Shown in pieces: positions 10,421 through 23,600 of a stretch of 36,923 bases of DNA; within the stretch, counting starts at the first letter, position 1; every line of letters starts with the position of its first letter. The DNA lies in assembly GCA_946803715.1 (NCBI GenBank), contig CAMPET010000078.1, positions 1,544 through 38,466 on the forward strand, given 5' to 3'. A program made the translations under genes and the position numbers. A model generated the notes under the pieces. It had not been told where the DNA came from, ran no database searches, and saw nothing but the letters and a program-made list of their open reading frames with translations. The stretch comes from Beroe ovata. Lineage: Eukaryota > Ctenophora > Nuda > Beroida > Beroidae.

Positions 10421-13400
10421 GTACTGTGTGTGTACTGTGTCAGTAACTGTCTATATCTGAGCGGTGGAGCGACTCCATAACTCACCACACCTCAATTCTC
10501 AGGTGTACCACCATAAGAATCAGAAAGTATCAGCAGTACGATTATCAGCTGCCAAGTTCACCAAGTCTTCCCCCGACAGCATAGAACTGAAGATCGCTGA
10601 TGAAGTGCTCCCGCCAGGAAATGACTACAAGCTCCTACACAGAACTCCGGTAGGAAAGTCAGACTATAATTTCCAAATATAGACGCGTTTGAGTTACCGG
10701 ATTTGTTGGAATTATGCCAATTGATAGCCCTGACATACCCCCTCACTCGCAGATATGCGAGGGTTGCGTGGTGAGAGTTCGTGTTCTCCCCACCACATCG
10801 TCTCCTGTAAAATCGTGGAATGAGGAACTAAACACTCCAGTCAAGATGGAAAAGCAACTTCCCGGAGTTTTGCTTACCACTCAGCCTAAAGTGCACCAAT
10901 ACATCCAGGTAATGACCGGTAACAGTTAGATAATAACGATTGTCAATTTGCGACTTTGACAGACCTCTCTCATTTCCACCGTACCCTTATCTTTTTCTCT
11001 ATTCCCTATTTCCCAGGTGTTATCGACGATGGGACAGCCTGTGTCTGGTGCGGTGCATCGTCTCCTCAATCAACTCCCCACCAATCCGCTCATACACGAA
11101 AAGTTGGAACAACTCGAGTCTGACAAGATCAAGAACTGCGAGCCTATACTCCGAGATCTACTTACAGGACCTGTTACCAAGATAACGTACAATCTGGAGG
11201 CCATCAGTGCCAGGATTATTCCCGTTGAGAGAGACTCGTCTGATAGACTGGCTCTCAACACGATATTCAACAACCTCACTGCCGAAATTCCGGGGGCGGA
11301 AGCCGCAGACCGGAGTGGGCTGGACTTGTTCTACGATATTTTCCATGTGGAATCCGGGCTGGATCCGCGGACAAGGAAACCCTCCAACATGACACTATCC
11401 GAACTATTCCTGGGCGAGGTCAAGGAGGAATATTTGGGTGTGTCTCAATTGACGGTCTCCATATTCAGAGGTCTCCTCTGCGGAATCTCGAGTCCTCTTT
11501 TCAAACACAACACCACGCTCAACGTCACTTTTTTGAAGAAGTTAACCAAGTCACAACTTCATGTTATGATGAAGTTTTTCACTCACACTGCCCTTTGTGC
11601 CAGTTTTGGAACTAAGTTGAAGTCGTGGGGCCAGCCTCTTCCGTCTCAAACAAGCAGTAGTCTCAACAAGATATCCGACGCTCACTCAAATCTGGGATGT
11701 GAAGCATTTGAAATGGTTATGCTGGGAGCAACACATCACCCTCACGGTCTCGCTACTCTGTTCGAGATAATGGAGATGCCGGGTGGCTACAAGAGAATGC
11801 TCCTCGAGCTGCTCCTTTACACGCCGTCCAGCGAGGTTAGGGCTCTGGTGGCAGCGGAATTAGAGAAGCTCTGCACCGCGCACTGTGTGGAGGATAGCAG
11901 TCATGATGAGATGGATGTGGATGAGAATCACCATGACAACCCCAATGTGCAGTACAAACTCCTGCAGATACTTCTCAAAACTCCGCTCCCGATTTGGGGT
12001 CCCTCTGTCCACATCAGAGACGCGCAAAAACGTCTCCTAAGTCGGTGTACTCAATTCTTCAACCTCACCAGTTTTCTCCTTAAAGACATGACTCTTGATA
12101 GTGAAGTGTGCAGACAACTGAGTATCAATGACCTGGTTAAGGATGAGATAAAACTCCTGAAAGCAGCAGCATGCGAGACGGGGGTCGATCAGGCGTTCAT
12201 AGCCGGACATCTGCGATTACTCTGCTCGCTCGCCTCAATCAAGGGAGTTGATCAGAGACAAGTCGGGAAGAAGATAATTCCCACGCTCCTCGATGATTTC
12301 CTCTTCCCAGCAGCTAATCTGATGTTCAAGAGTTCAAGCAGCAGGACCCGGTCAAAGGGAGGGATGAACGATGCCCCCGTGACGGTTACTAGTGAGGAAA
12401 CCCAGGCTGCAGCCTATTCTCTCCTCGTTACACTCGTCTCAGATTCGCCAGAAAACAGCCGTGATGTCACGCTACACCTAGTCCAGCTACATCACCAACC
12501 AAACCAGGACTTGGCCACAGAGTGGAATTACATCCCCATGGTACAGCCGAGAGCCGAGTGTGGTTTTGTCGGTCTGAAGAACGGCGGAGCAACTTGTTAC
12601 ATGAACGCGGTGTTGCAGCAGCTCCACGCCACGGGAGAGTTGTCAGACCGGATTCTAGCACTCCAGCACCCCTCCCTCTCCTCTCCCACACGATCCTCCC
12701 AACCAAAATACGGCGAGGACATGTTTCTCCAATTCCAACATCTGCTGGGAAACCTGAGCGAGAGTCAGCTCAAATTCTACACTCCTGACGGATTCTGGAA
12801 AACGTTCAAATTGTGGGGACAGCCCATAAACCTTCACGAACAACAAGATGCATTCGAGTTCTTCAACAATCTCACCGATCAAGTTGACGATGTTTTGAAG
12901 GCTCGGGGAGTGGAAAGAATATACCAGAGTCAGTTTGGAGGCGAGTTTGTCGATCAGAAGATATGCCAGGAATGTCCACACCGGTCAGAGCTGGCTGAAC
13001 CCTTCATGAGTCTGAGTGTTTCCACGCACACGGGGAACCTGGACGACAGTTTGGAGCAGTTTGTGAAGGGGGAGCTGCTGGAGGGCGACAATGCATATCT
13101 GTGCGAAGAGTGCAATGAAAAACGAACGACTCTCAAACGACTTTGTATCAAGACACTTCCTCAAACGCTCGTTATTCATTTGAAGAGATTCGACTATGAT
13201 TGGGAGAGGAACAAAGCGTTCAAATTCGATAATTTCTTCAGTTTTCCCTCGCAATTGGACATGTTGCCCTACACACAGATTGGGGTTGAGGGCACGGATA
13301 AACAGAAGCGAGACGTGAACTCCCTGTACACTCTTCACGGGGTTATCGTCCACTCGGGACAAGCTAATGCCGGACATTACTACAGTTTTATCAAGAAACG

Positions 13401-16400
13401 GGGCACATCAGAGTGGTACAAATTTAATGATGACACTGTCACAGCTATCAAGATGTCCGATCAGACTATGTTTGAGGAATGTTTCGGAGGTGAATTCAAC
13501 TCTAAAGGTTCAACACGGAACCGATACTGGAACGCTTACATCTTGTTCTATGACAGAGTCAATGAAATGTCGCCACCGTCTCCGTGGAAAAAGCCACCTA
13601 AACCAATCTCGCCCACAAAGCGGCTGAAGGCCACCCGTCTCTCCCTGTCAAAACTGTCAGATATACCAGACAATAGCATGGAGAATAACGACCCTGTCGA
13701 TGCGTTGGAGGAGCTAATCAAAAGTGGGGAAAAATCAGGGATATTCCATGAAAAACTACCGACAATCGTCCGTAGTTCTATCATCGAGACGAACACCAAG
13801 CTACTCAAAGAACGGGCGGTATTCAATGAATCGTATTTCGACTTTGTACGTAAGCTAGTCATGACGAACATAGCATCTCCGAATGTTGTGGACTACGCGC
13901 AGTGGAGTACGAAACTCATGTGTAATTTCTACCTCCACNAAGTCGGGAAGAAGATAATTCCCACGCTCCTCGATGATATCCTCTTCCCTGCAGCTAATCT
14001 GATGTTCAAGAGTTCGAGCAGCAGGACCCGGTCAAAGGGAGGGATGAACGATGCCCCCGTGACGGTTACCAGTGAGGAAACCCAGGCTGCAGCGTATTCT
14101 CTCCTCGTTACACTCGTCTCAGATTCGCCAGAAAACAGCCGTGACGTCACGCTACACCTAGTCCAGCTACATCACCAACCAAACCAGGACTTGGCCACAG
14201 AGTGGAATTACATCCCCATGGTACAGCCGAGAGCCGAGTGTGGTTTTGTCGGTCTGAAGAACGGCGGAGCAACTTGTTACATGAACGCGGTGTTGCAGCA
14301 GCTCCACGCCACGGGAGAGTTGTCAGACCGGATTCTAGCACTCCAGCACCCCTCCCTCTCCTCTCCCACACGATCCTCCCAACCAAAATACGGCGAGGAC
14401 ATGTTTCTCCAATTCCAACATCTGCTGGGAAACCTGAGCGAGAGTCAGCTCAAATTCTACACTCCTGACGGATTCTGGAAAACGTTCAAATTGTGGGGAC
14501 AGCCCATAAACCTTCACGAACAACAAGATGCATTCGAGTTCTTCAACAATCTCACCGACCAAGTTGACGATGTTTTGAAGGCTCGGGGAGTGGAAAGAAT
14601 ATACCAGAGTCAGTTTGGAGGCGAGTTTGTCGATCAGAAGATATGCCAGGAATGTCCACACCGGTCAGAGCTGGCTGAACCCTTCATGAGTCTGAGTGTT
14701 TCCACGCACACGGGGAACCTGGACGACAGTTTGGAGCAGTTTGTGAAGGGGGAGCTGCTGGAGGGCGACAATGCATATCTGTGCGAAGAGTGCAATGAAA
14801 AACGAACGACTCTCAAACGACTTTGTATCAAGACACTTCCTCAAACGCTCGTTATTCATTTGAAGAGATTCGACTATGATTGGGAGAGGAACAAAGCGTT
14901 CAAATTCGATAATTTCTTCAGTTTTCCCTCGCAATTGGACATGTTGCCCTACACACAGATTGGGGTTGAGGGCACGGATAAACAGAAGCGAGACGTGAAC
15001 TCCCTGTACACTCTTCACGGGGTTATCGTCCACTCGGGACAAGCTAATGCCGGACATTACTACAGTTTTATCAAGAAACGGGGCACATCAGAGTGGTACA
15101 AATTTAATGATGACACTGTCACAGCTATCAAGATGTCCGATCAGACTATGTTTGAGGAATGTTTCGGAGGTGAATTCAACTCTAAAGGTTCAACACGGAA
15201 CCGATACTGGAACGCTTACATCTTGTTCTATGACAGAGTCAATGAAATGTCGCCACCGTCTCCGTGGAAAAAGCCACCTAAACCAATCTCGCCCACAAAG
15301 CGGCTGAAGGCCACCCGTCTCTCCCTGTCAAAACTGTCAGATATACCAGACAATAGCATGGAGAATAACGACCCTGTCGATGCGTTGGAGGAGCTAATCA
15401 AAAGTGGGGAAAAATCAGGGATATTCCATGAAAAACTACCGACAATCGTCCGTAGTTCTATCATCGAGACGAACACCAAGCTACTCAAAGAACGGGCGGT
15501 ATTCAATGAATCGTATTTCGACTTTGTACGTAAGCTAGTCATGACGAACATAGCATCTCCGAATGTTGTGGACTACGCGCAGTGGAGTACGAAACTCATG
15601 TGTAATTTCTACCTCCACACGTTCCTTCACGTGGCCCCGTCATTTCAATTCCACGACGACGCTTGGTTCGAGACGTTCCGGCTTGTCATGGAAGCGGACG
15701 TTTCTTCCGTTGCAACGTTCCTAGATTTCATCAGTTCAACCCGTAGTCATGACTACCTGACGATGCATCTTGTCACGTGCCCGAAACAAAACATCAGGAG
15801 GAAGTTCGCCACCCTGGTGAAAACGGCACTCGACTGTCTCCAGAAATTCGACGGCGAAGAAGTGGCAGATACGTTCATATCCAGATACCTGTGTATCATA
15901 TCCCGTGAGCTGAACGAGAACAACAAGTACTGCGAGCAGTATTTTGCAATCCTGCTCCACTATGCGAAAATATCCGCAGAGTGCGCTCGTCGCCTCAGAT
16001 CCCGTAATTTCGTCACCTCCTTTGTCAACTTCCTGCTCGGTTCTACGGAGGGAGGAGATACACTTCCGACCTGGACATCCAGTCAACTCCACAACTTTGT
16101 GCCCGGGTACCACGTCCTTGGGGAGATACTCTGTAACACGTGCCTGTCACAGTTTTACAGTAGTGACTGCACCACTGCTAATCCCTACCTCAACACCATG
16201 TCCGAACCAGACATACCACTTCCTGCGCAGGGTGTCCATGGTATCATGTCAAATGTTACCATGGCAACCAACTTCCTCAAACACATGTTGCTCGTGTGCC
16301 ACACTGTCGGGCACTCCAGCGTATCTAAAATAGTGTGTGTGATGTCGTGGTGTAACCAATCTCTCACCACGTGTCTCATCAGCCTCATGATGGGAAAGCT

Positions 16401-16818
16401 AGCTAGTGTGGAGGCTCACGCCCTCAAATCCCTCTTCACCCTACTTCTCAATCTCCTAGCACTCGAGGACACGTATCAATTACAGAGGGTAGAGCACGTG
16501 ATCACGGGGGACTCCGGTCTCCTCAGTTTGGTCAGGGAATCCAGCTCGGAGGACCCTAAGCGAGCCTACCAGTGTGTCAAGTTCCTCACGCAGTTACTCA
16601 GGAGTAACCCGGCAGCTAAGGAACACATCCTCAATCACATCACAGATTGGCAGTGGAGTGTCAACTGGTTGAAAACGGCGTTCGAGACGGAGGCTAAGAC
16701 TAGTTCTGTGAGCAATGAGTCGGCTAGTACCAAGGGATTCCAGCGGACTGTATCTGCTCAGAAAACACTTGTGGATGCGACTGCTCTTCTTAATGAGTTT
16801 GAGTCATCTCAAGAATGA
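5381..16818 (+). CDS. USP24: USP24 ubiquitin carboxyl-terminal hydrolase (22 exons; internal duplication)
   Basis: Cysteine protease that removes ubiquitin from protein substrates. Exons: 5381-5600, 5687-5841, 5948-6072, 6165-6267, 6349-6458, 6566-6689, 6768-6896, 7038-7154, 7264-7449, 7617-7718, 7802-7898, 8156-8277, 8375-8524, 8631-8789, 8869-8956, 9306-9454, 9600-9687, 9796-9965, 10064-10264, 10503-10649, 10753-10908 and 11017-16818; all phases agree. The protein is 2899 aa as written. It opens with a UBA domain (residues 1-40, MGF loop), which separates USP24 from USP9X and USP34. A helical-repeat region follows, then the USP domain with Cys box GLKNGGATCYMNAVLQQL (catalytic Cys about residue 1493), CxxC zinc pairs, and His box HSGQANAGHYYSF (His about 1753). 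Residues from 12260-13938 recur at 13940-15618 across an N, giving two protease domains. Without the repeat the length is about 2339 aa; human USP24 is about 2620 aa. The family assignment is secure; the double domain probably is not real. Confidence 0.93.
8957..9305. other. Long USP24 intron 15 with degenerate inverted repeat
   Basis: At 349 bp this is one of the longest USP24 introns. It holds a CG-richer insert (about 8970-9235) with loose inverted similarity between its left part (GCGATTTGGGACAATTTTG) and the complement of its right part near 9145-9190. It may be a decayed MITE. Open frames here only extend exon 15 into the intron. Confidence 0.35.
10308..10437. repeat. (TG)n microsatellite with assembly gap
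   Basis: TG repeat in USP24 intron 19, interrupted by 57 Ns (10331-10387). The true repeat length is unknown. The flanking exons (ending 10264, starting 10503) are intact and in phase. Confidence 0.95.
12260..13938 (+). repeat. Direct repeat unit A in USP24 last exon
   Basis: 1679 bp, repeated at 13940-15618 with an offset of 1680. I count seven differences (12298, 12309, 12336, 12390, 12414, 12465, 12879). Only the first changes an amino acid (Phe to Ile), and six lie in the first 210 bp. It covers the whole USP catalytic domain. Confidence 0.97.
13940..15618 (+). repeat. Direct repeat unit B in USP24 last exon
   Basis: Second unit, preceded by a single N at 13939 that keeps the frame. After 15618 the sequence continues into the unique C-terminal region, so unit B is linked to the 3' end and unit A to the 5' end. 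The catalytic Cys and His codons recur at 14275 and 15055. Confidence 0.97.
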
Positions 16819-18069
16819 AACATGACGTTGAAACATGAATGACTGATACAGATAACGTTTAAACAGGAATGAAACGCGCGTTGTTCGATACCTCATGATA
16901 TCTTCTATAGGACCAGGAACTATACTGTAGGACCAGGAACTATACTATACTAGGTCATAGGACACAGTTTTAGGTGGATGCGGGAACATCGGTTCGGACA
17001 CCGACTTACTTCAGGAAATTTCAGCTTTTACTGAATTTAATTCTTTATTAACAACATAATCTGGAATAGGATATCTTTAGATATTTTAGTATGATAATGA
17101 AATAGCATATTAAAAAGCATGGTTTATATATGATCTGTGTGTTAATTTCAGATTTAGCTTTTGGATATTTTTACTCTCACTAAACGGCTTTTCGAATTCG
17201 AGATTTCATTAGTAGCACTAGCATGAGGCTAGGCCGAAATGTGGCCATCACTGAGTATTTAGTAAGTTTTCTAACTATTTTCTGAGCAACTTTCATTATG
17301 GAATTGGATATGCTATTTGAACCTAGTTCCGAAAGTCTTGGTACAGAGCTCTAATCTCCTTACAATTACACTATTAGTATTACCAAGACGTGTAAACTGT
17401 TAAACAGTGTTCTGATTTGACTGTGTCTCTGTGTGTTTTCATTTAGTTTTACATATTATCCCTGCCTGGTAACAATAAACTTTCTCATTTTCTTTGTCTA
17501 TCCTAACTCACGGTCTGATGTTGTCACCGGATTGGCGGATTTTATTCGGGAGTGAACATCATTGTGGTTGCACACCGATATTAAACACAGTATATTAATT
17601 TTCATTATAAATCACGTGATACGAACATATCATACACCAATAAATTAAATTTAAAGCCCAATAATTATGAATTAACTCCATTACAATATCCATTTCACAG
17701 AATAAGATCCAGTTATTACCTACTTAAAATACGATGAGGCATATGATCATGCTCTGCATTCTGCATTCTGCAAATTCCTCCTAATCCCAACACTCTTAGG
17801 CTAAAATCCCAACACCCGTAGGCCAGATCCCAGAAGTTATGGTTAAAAATAATCAAGACCGTAGACCTCAAAATTCCAAGCGTTGTAACAAAAAGCTTCG
17901 TCAAAAGTCAGATTGTCATTGACACTAAAAATGACATCTGGCCGCGACAAACAAGGTAACAGTGTTCACAATCATTGCATACATGGTAACAGTTTACCAG
18001 TCAAGCATTCACACGTTAATCGGTCGCAATCATGTCCCAACTTTGTGACAGCCTGTCACATCAAAGTGC
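16819..18069. other. Intergenic region between convergent USP24 and ACTMAP
   Basis: Non-coding. It begins with a short tandem repeat (AGGACCAGGAACTATACT twice, about 16911-16950). An AATAAA at 17474-17479 could end the USP24 transcript. On the minus strand an AATAAA near 17540 could serve ACTMAP. The 62-codon open frame at 17716-17904 has no supporting features. Confidence 0.55.
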
Positions 18070-19255
18070 CTATCTAAGGAGAGGCACCCTCACCACAGTG
18101 TCAGCTACCATGAGATGGAAGTTATCTGGAACGACATAGTTACCAGGTTTCGACCTCCTCACAGACTCATTGCTAGCCAACACGTCGCGCCACCTCCAAA
18201 GCTGCCTATGACGTGACTTTCCGTGTTGCACAAACACGTGCAATTCTGTGTCATCGCTGAGCCGCGCACTCGCTGCAAAGTTATTCCCTGTCATTGTTAT
18301 GCCGACGAAATCACTTCATCACTTATCGTCTTAGAGTATAAAATCGACTGCATTCCCTATTCACTCACCCTTCTTGAAACAGTTCTCCGGCATTGGGGGT
18401 GGGCCGGCCTCCGGCGATTGTTCCCTCTCCAGACTTTCACTACTTGACCGGGATTTAGGGGGCTTCTCGGGGGTGCGGTAGCAAAACCCCGTGATCATGA
18501 GCCAGTGTGCTCGCTCACCCCCGTACTTTGTACTCGGCTCATTGTTCTTGTCCTTGTCGTATATAATCCTGATATAAGGGAGGAATTAATCAGCTATGTG
18601 ATTTTGCATAATCATGTGGTGTGTTTTGTGGCTGGTTTTCGCGCCCGAACGTTCCAGTTCGTTCCTGCTTCAAAGTTACACTCACATGAGGACACTGTCA
18701 CGAAGGAGCTGTATGACGTCATAATCAGATGACAGGCGCGTGACCTCATGTTGAACTCCCGCCAAATCGCACAACCGTGACATGTACTGTGGACACATGA
18801 TCTCACCAGTCTTGCTGAGACCCATCGACATTGCACTCTTGAGGACTGAGGGGAAGTGAGGAAGTCATCTCAAGCTGTTCATCATAGGGCCATGATATAA
18901 AGCCGAGTGATTGCTTGGTTGTTCCCAATTAAAATGATTTTGTGGGTTCGCATTTCAGGTGACTCAACAGCAACTCACGGTGATTTGCTGTAGAGACCAC
19001 GTCTTCCCGGGGCCTTTTCAACATTATGAGAGACGTGAGGAGAGCTATCCCACATCTGAGGAAGTGGATGAACGGGAGCAATGGATAACAATACGCTGCA
19101 GATTGCGGATATTGTCAATTTCATGCATTCTCTGCAACTCACGTGGGTCCACATTGGATAACGATGGCGACGTGATGGTTGTAGTAATCGTCTCCCTGGC
19201 ACAACTCCAAATCCCGGCTATCGGGGTCATCTTCAAAACTGTGTTTCCATGACAT
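18070..19255 (-). CDS. ACTMAP: Actin maturation protease homologue (ACTMAP / C19orf54 family), 5 exons
   Basis: In vertebrates this cysteine peptidase removes the acetylated N-terminal residue of actin. Exons: 19255-19143, 19055-18979, 18845-18686, 18568-18369 and 18287-18070; all GT-AG with consistent phases, 255 aa. Recognition rests on three blocks: QCGPTCGIALL, matching the family's Gly-Pro-x-Cys-Gly-(Leu/Ile) nucleophile motif (Cys39); YDKDKNNEP followed by AHW (His138), the conserved histidine region; and the C-terminal HGKSRHRQLWRW block ending in YVVP. The start ATG at 19255 directly follows a good acceptor sequence (CTGTCTGTCTCAG), so an upstream coding exon is possible. An in-frame stop lies 16 codons upstream if it is not spliced. 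The protein lacks the long proline-rich N-terminus of the mammalian enzyme. The last acceptor has a near alternative at TTTGCAG, 15 nt downstream. An insert rich in Ser, Glu and Pro separates the His block from the C-terminal block. Confidence 0.85.
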
Positions 19256-20646
19256 CTGAGACAGACAGCCGCGGCGCAGACACCTGCCGGCCACGTGCTT
19301 CTACCCCAGCCACTTGCTATGTCAACTCATCACGTGTCATAAGGGCTAGTTGCAGTGGTCAGTTAATGGGAGGCAATTAGGGTAGAGTTAAGTAAATATA
19401 TACTTAAACTTAATACGCAATTGCTGAAACGCTGATTATGAAGTATTAAGTGCCATTCACTTTTGCATCGGCCATGAAATGCGGGGTGAAAATTATAGTA
19501 AAACTAAATGTTTGTCATTAAGACTTTTCGGTGTTATATAAACTATTGAATTAATTATAATTAGTAACTTGATAAACAGTATTAAAATAGTGATAATCAT
19601 TAGTAAAGTTTGTGGAACGTTTTTCAAATATAAATGAATAAATACGGCAATTTCTTCACATGCGCATTTGGGATATGAGCTAAGAGACTACAAACCAGTC
19701 AGTTGTTGAGCCGTATCGAGAAGAATCACGAAAAATCACCAAACCAATCCTCTTTCAGAAATCAGCATTCGTACAAACACCGTAACCAAAATAATTAAAC
19801 GTATCACAAAAACTAGAGTAAAAATCTGAGCATATATGGAGCAAAATAACCAAATCTGACAGAAAAAATGTTGTATTTGAGGTAAAAACCTCTTTTCACC
19901 TCTGAGCTGACACACATTACTCTAGCTTGAGTGTTTAGCTAAAAACTATCAAATCTAAGAATTCGGAAAAAAGTTCATTTAAGTTGTACTCGAGTTTAAA
20001 AAAGTTAAATTGCTATTCGATTAAAATTCCTGCTTTAATTAAATCAATAAAATTAAGATATTGTGGGCGATAAAAACTACTTACTACTCATAGAAATAAT
20101 TCTCAATACCTGCATCAACTGACAATCTGCCAGGTATCCTAGGCCATGGCTCTCTGAAAACGGCAGACTGGGAAATGAGCGAGATCCTGTATTTAAGACA
20201 GCCTCTACAATATATAATTGAACACGATATAAAGAACACAAATAAAATAGTTACGACAATTATTATTACTTCTTATTATTACTATTGATTATATATCATG
20301 CGAATTAATAGATAATGGTAGTAAAATAAGGTTTAAGTGGGACAACAACTTCAACAACTAGAATTAACACTCCACAAGGATAGGACAGGGAATTTTGTAC
20401 AAATTTAAAGCTGTTGAAAACAGCCCGCTGTTAATTATACCACGTGTTTGTCCCATCACGCACATTTGTGTTCACGTTTTATTGATAAACATATCATATC
20501 ACACGCTCTTTTTACAGGGTAAAAAATATATCACGTTAATGTTATAGTCACGCATTTTATAAATACGGAGTGGTAAATCACGCGTTTTCCGACTCACGTG
20601 CTAACTCACGCGTTTTTGACCCACGTGATAGAGGAAACTCACGCGC
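19256..20646. other. Intergenic region between ACTMAP and consortin-like gene
   Basis: About 1.4 kb, AT-rich, with no supported exon. The ACTMAP promoter should lie at its left end. At 20570-20650 there is a cluster of CACGCG and CACGTG motifs (see findings), probably in the 3' UTR of the consortin-like gene. Confidence 0.5.
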
Positions 20647-23600
20647 TTACAGCTCCCCCGGGCCAAGGAATTTGAACCAGACGTATCGGAAGAAGTTGGA
20701 TGCCTCGGCAGTCGAGGGAATGTAGAGGTAGCCCTTCGAAAAACTGACTACCACCAGTGTAACCTGTACACAAAGTTTTTAATTCCCAAATAACACAGAT
20801 CTTCAACAAGGGTGATTCAAAATTATGACGTAATTCGTAAAGTAGTCCAAATCAGTTGAATTTCTATACCCGAAGTACAAACCTCGATGAGGATGATAAT
20901 GAAGAAAATCAGGAGGAGAGTAAGACTGAATATTTTCTGAGTTAGCGATTGTTCAGGAGTGTAAACCTCCTCTGAAATACATTGATATACACAATATATA
21001 TACCTGAGCCGTGCTAATTCTAGAATCTAAAGTGCAAATTGGAGTCATTATAATTCCAGCTTGAAATAGGTAGAACCTACCTTCTGGATCCGTTTGATCA
21101 ATCACAGGCTTAGCTGGAATGCATTGTTTCCGTTGGAACCGTTTCAACGCATCTGCAATGAATGAGGATAACATAGGTACCCACTACGGATACCCAAATA
21201 TCCCATTGCATGATTAGATATAAAGCGCAAAGCTATACTTAGATGCAGAGCGACAATAAGATGCAAGGGAGGATGATTCATTGGAATCAATTAATTAATC
21301 GATTAGGATTTAATCAGGACAAACCGTTATACTGGAGTTTCCCTGCCTCGGCATAGATGTATGAGAATTTCTCGTAACTCTGCCTGCTGGTGATGTCGTT
21401 TTTGCCGTACACTGCTTCATTAATCTTTGCCGCCTGAATTCATAAATAGTTACTCAGAATTCTTGCCGTAACAGAACTACAAATTGGCTTTTAAATTCAC
21501 AAGTTGTGGAGATTCTGTTGTACTACAAATTTCCCGATTGTGGCTTCGTCGCACGCGCTTGAATTGAAGCTAAGATTCTGGCTAGTGAGCGAGTATTGAA
21601 AGCACAAATGCGCGCGATATAACGTACGTTACTCTCTAAAATGAATCGAGCGCGCTCCATTGACTACTCATTATTTGCCATTTGTGACAGATGGCAATGA
21701 TCGGTGAACACTCAAATAAGCTGTCTTTCTAGAAGCCACAGAATTATCAGTGCTATGTGAAAAGAAGACAGAAATACATTTGGAAATACTCGGTGGCTTA
21801 TGATATGCAGTTAATCATCGAATGAACTAGTTCAAGAGAACTCTAGTATCCAAAGGAAGGAGTGGAAACGTCGTACTCAATCGCTTACCTTCCCAATGTA
21901 GTCTAGAGCGAGTCCAACACTGAAAGATCAAGAGCTGTTATGATGATGGAGACGAGTTACATTTTCATGATACGAAGTAACGCTTCGTTCAACGCAGAGT
22001 TCGGTGAAGGTTACTGATCGCAAAGATCGTCACTCGATGAGAAAAAACATGAAATAACCATGAAACACCTAACCATGAAAGCTAAACATGAATACTTCCA
22101 GTTTCCACGAAAAACATGATCAGTCAAGTAATTTCAGTTCTCACTTTTTATTCTGCAAGCACATATCGGCTAACTGTTCAAACTCCTGGGCTCGACAAAT
22201 CATGAGAGATCGCAAATCATCTGATTCCGCTTCCTCGTCATCCACGTGTCTCATGGTCTCGTCACTCGTTGCTAGGGGATACGTACATATACATTATACA
22301 ATGTACATGATCTTACGGGAATTCATTGTCAACTTAAGTCAAAATATTAACTGACGTCGAATTTGAAGTATTGATTTTAGAACAATTGATCATATTGACG
22401 TATCGCCACGGACGTATTGTGTTTTTGGATCCTAAGCAATTCAATCATAATATTTGTTTAGCTCGTTATGACTTGAAGGAAATGCTAATGTACACAAGGG
22501 TGATACATACCTAATTATCAATTATGTACATAATCAATAATTGTGTACCATCCTTCTGTCTTCATTCCACCACAACCCCTCACAGACATTTCTCATGATG
22601 CTATAATTATAGTCTCGTCATTGTACTTTTCATGCCATGCTGCGTCCACGTTGCGACTCATGTACAATTAGTGCAGTCTTCTGAGCATAGTCTACACTTT
22701 ATTGTTAGGAAAGTTTTCATTCTACTTTGAAACATATTATATTATTATCATAAGACCCAATGCAATGACTTATGGCAAATGTCTGGGGTTGAACGGACGT
22801 CATTAATAGTGGAAAGTCAATCACAAGTTATCAAAGAGTCTAAATCACCACCAATTCATGATGCAGCGTTTGGAGTTGTTGTAGGTATATAGTCATAATT
22901 CACCAATCATCTTTAGTTTAGTTGTGATAAGAGCGGGTTTGTTATTGTATGATCATTCCTAAAGTTGTGATTGTTTCTCTATTTCTATTCTTCAAACATC
23001 ACCTATCTAGCTCAGAAATTCATGCAGATTCGGATTCTTCGTCAAAAATTAGCCCGGGAATACTTATTCCCATAATGTTCCCTGAGAAAATGATTTTGAC
23101 CTATTTTTGGTATCCCATTGATTTTTCGAAAATCGTTCCATGCAATTTCATGCAAATACTATCAATTCCATGTATTTCTCGACGCTGAATTGAACCATGA
23201 TCGAATTTTGACCCTATCTCACTCCCATGGGGCGCTGTCGGGCACATGATTTCTACACTCACGTATCATGATAAATTTGGATTTAACCGATGAACTATGA
23301 AGTTTTAGATATCAACCTTTCTTTTCCCCTTCATATTTACCCAGAATAGCGGTTTCGTAATAGAGCTTTTCAGCTTGCACAAAGTGTACCGCCTTTTCGT
23401 ACTCTTCCTGGGAGTTATTATCAGTGACAACAACTCATTCGCTGACTTCCCATCAACACTACTGGCATTGATAGATTGATAGGGATTGATGAATCGGCAT
23501 GTCTGATATCAGTGACTTAGTTCACGCCAAGATGACACTACATAATGATAATATCATACATCATAATATTGTTCAATTCATTTCATAAAACTATCTATAA

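Noticed and set aside
10151-10480. Open frame running through the TG repeat and the N run
   Set aside because: It is USP24 exon 19 read through its donor into a microsatellite; exon 20 continues in phase at 10503.
12467-15551. Numerous open frames opposite or out of frame with the large USP24 exon, many occurring twice
   Set aside because: They are shadows of a strongly supported coding frame, duplicated only because the exon segment is duplicated.
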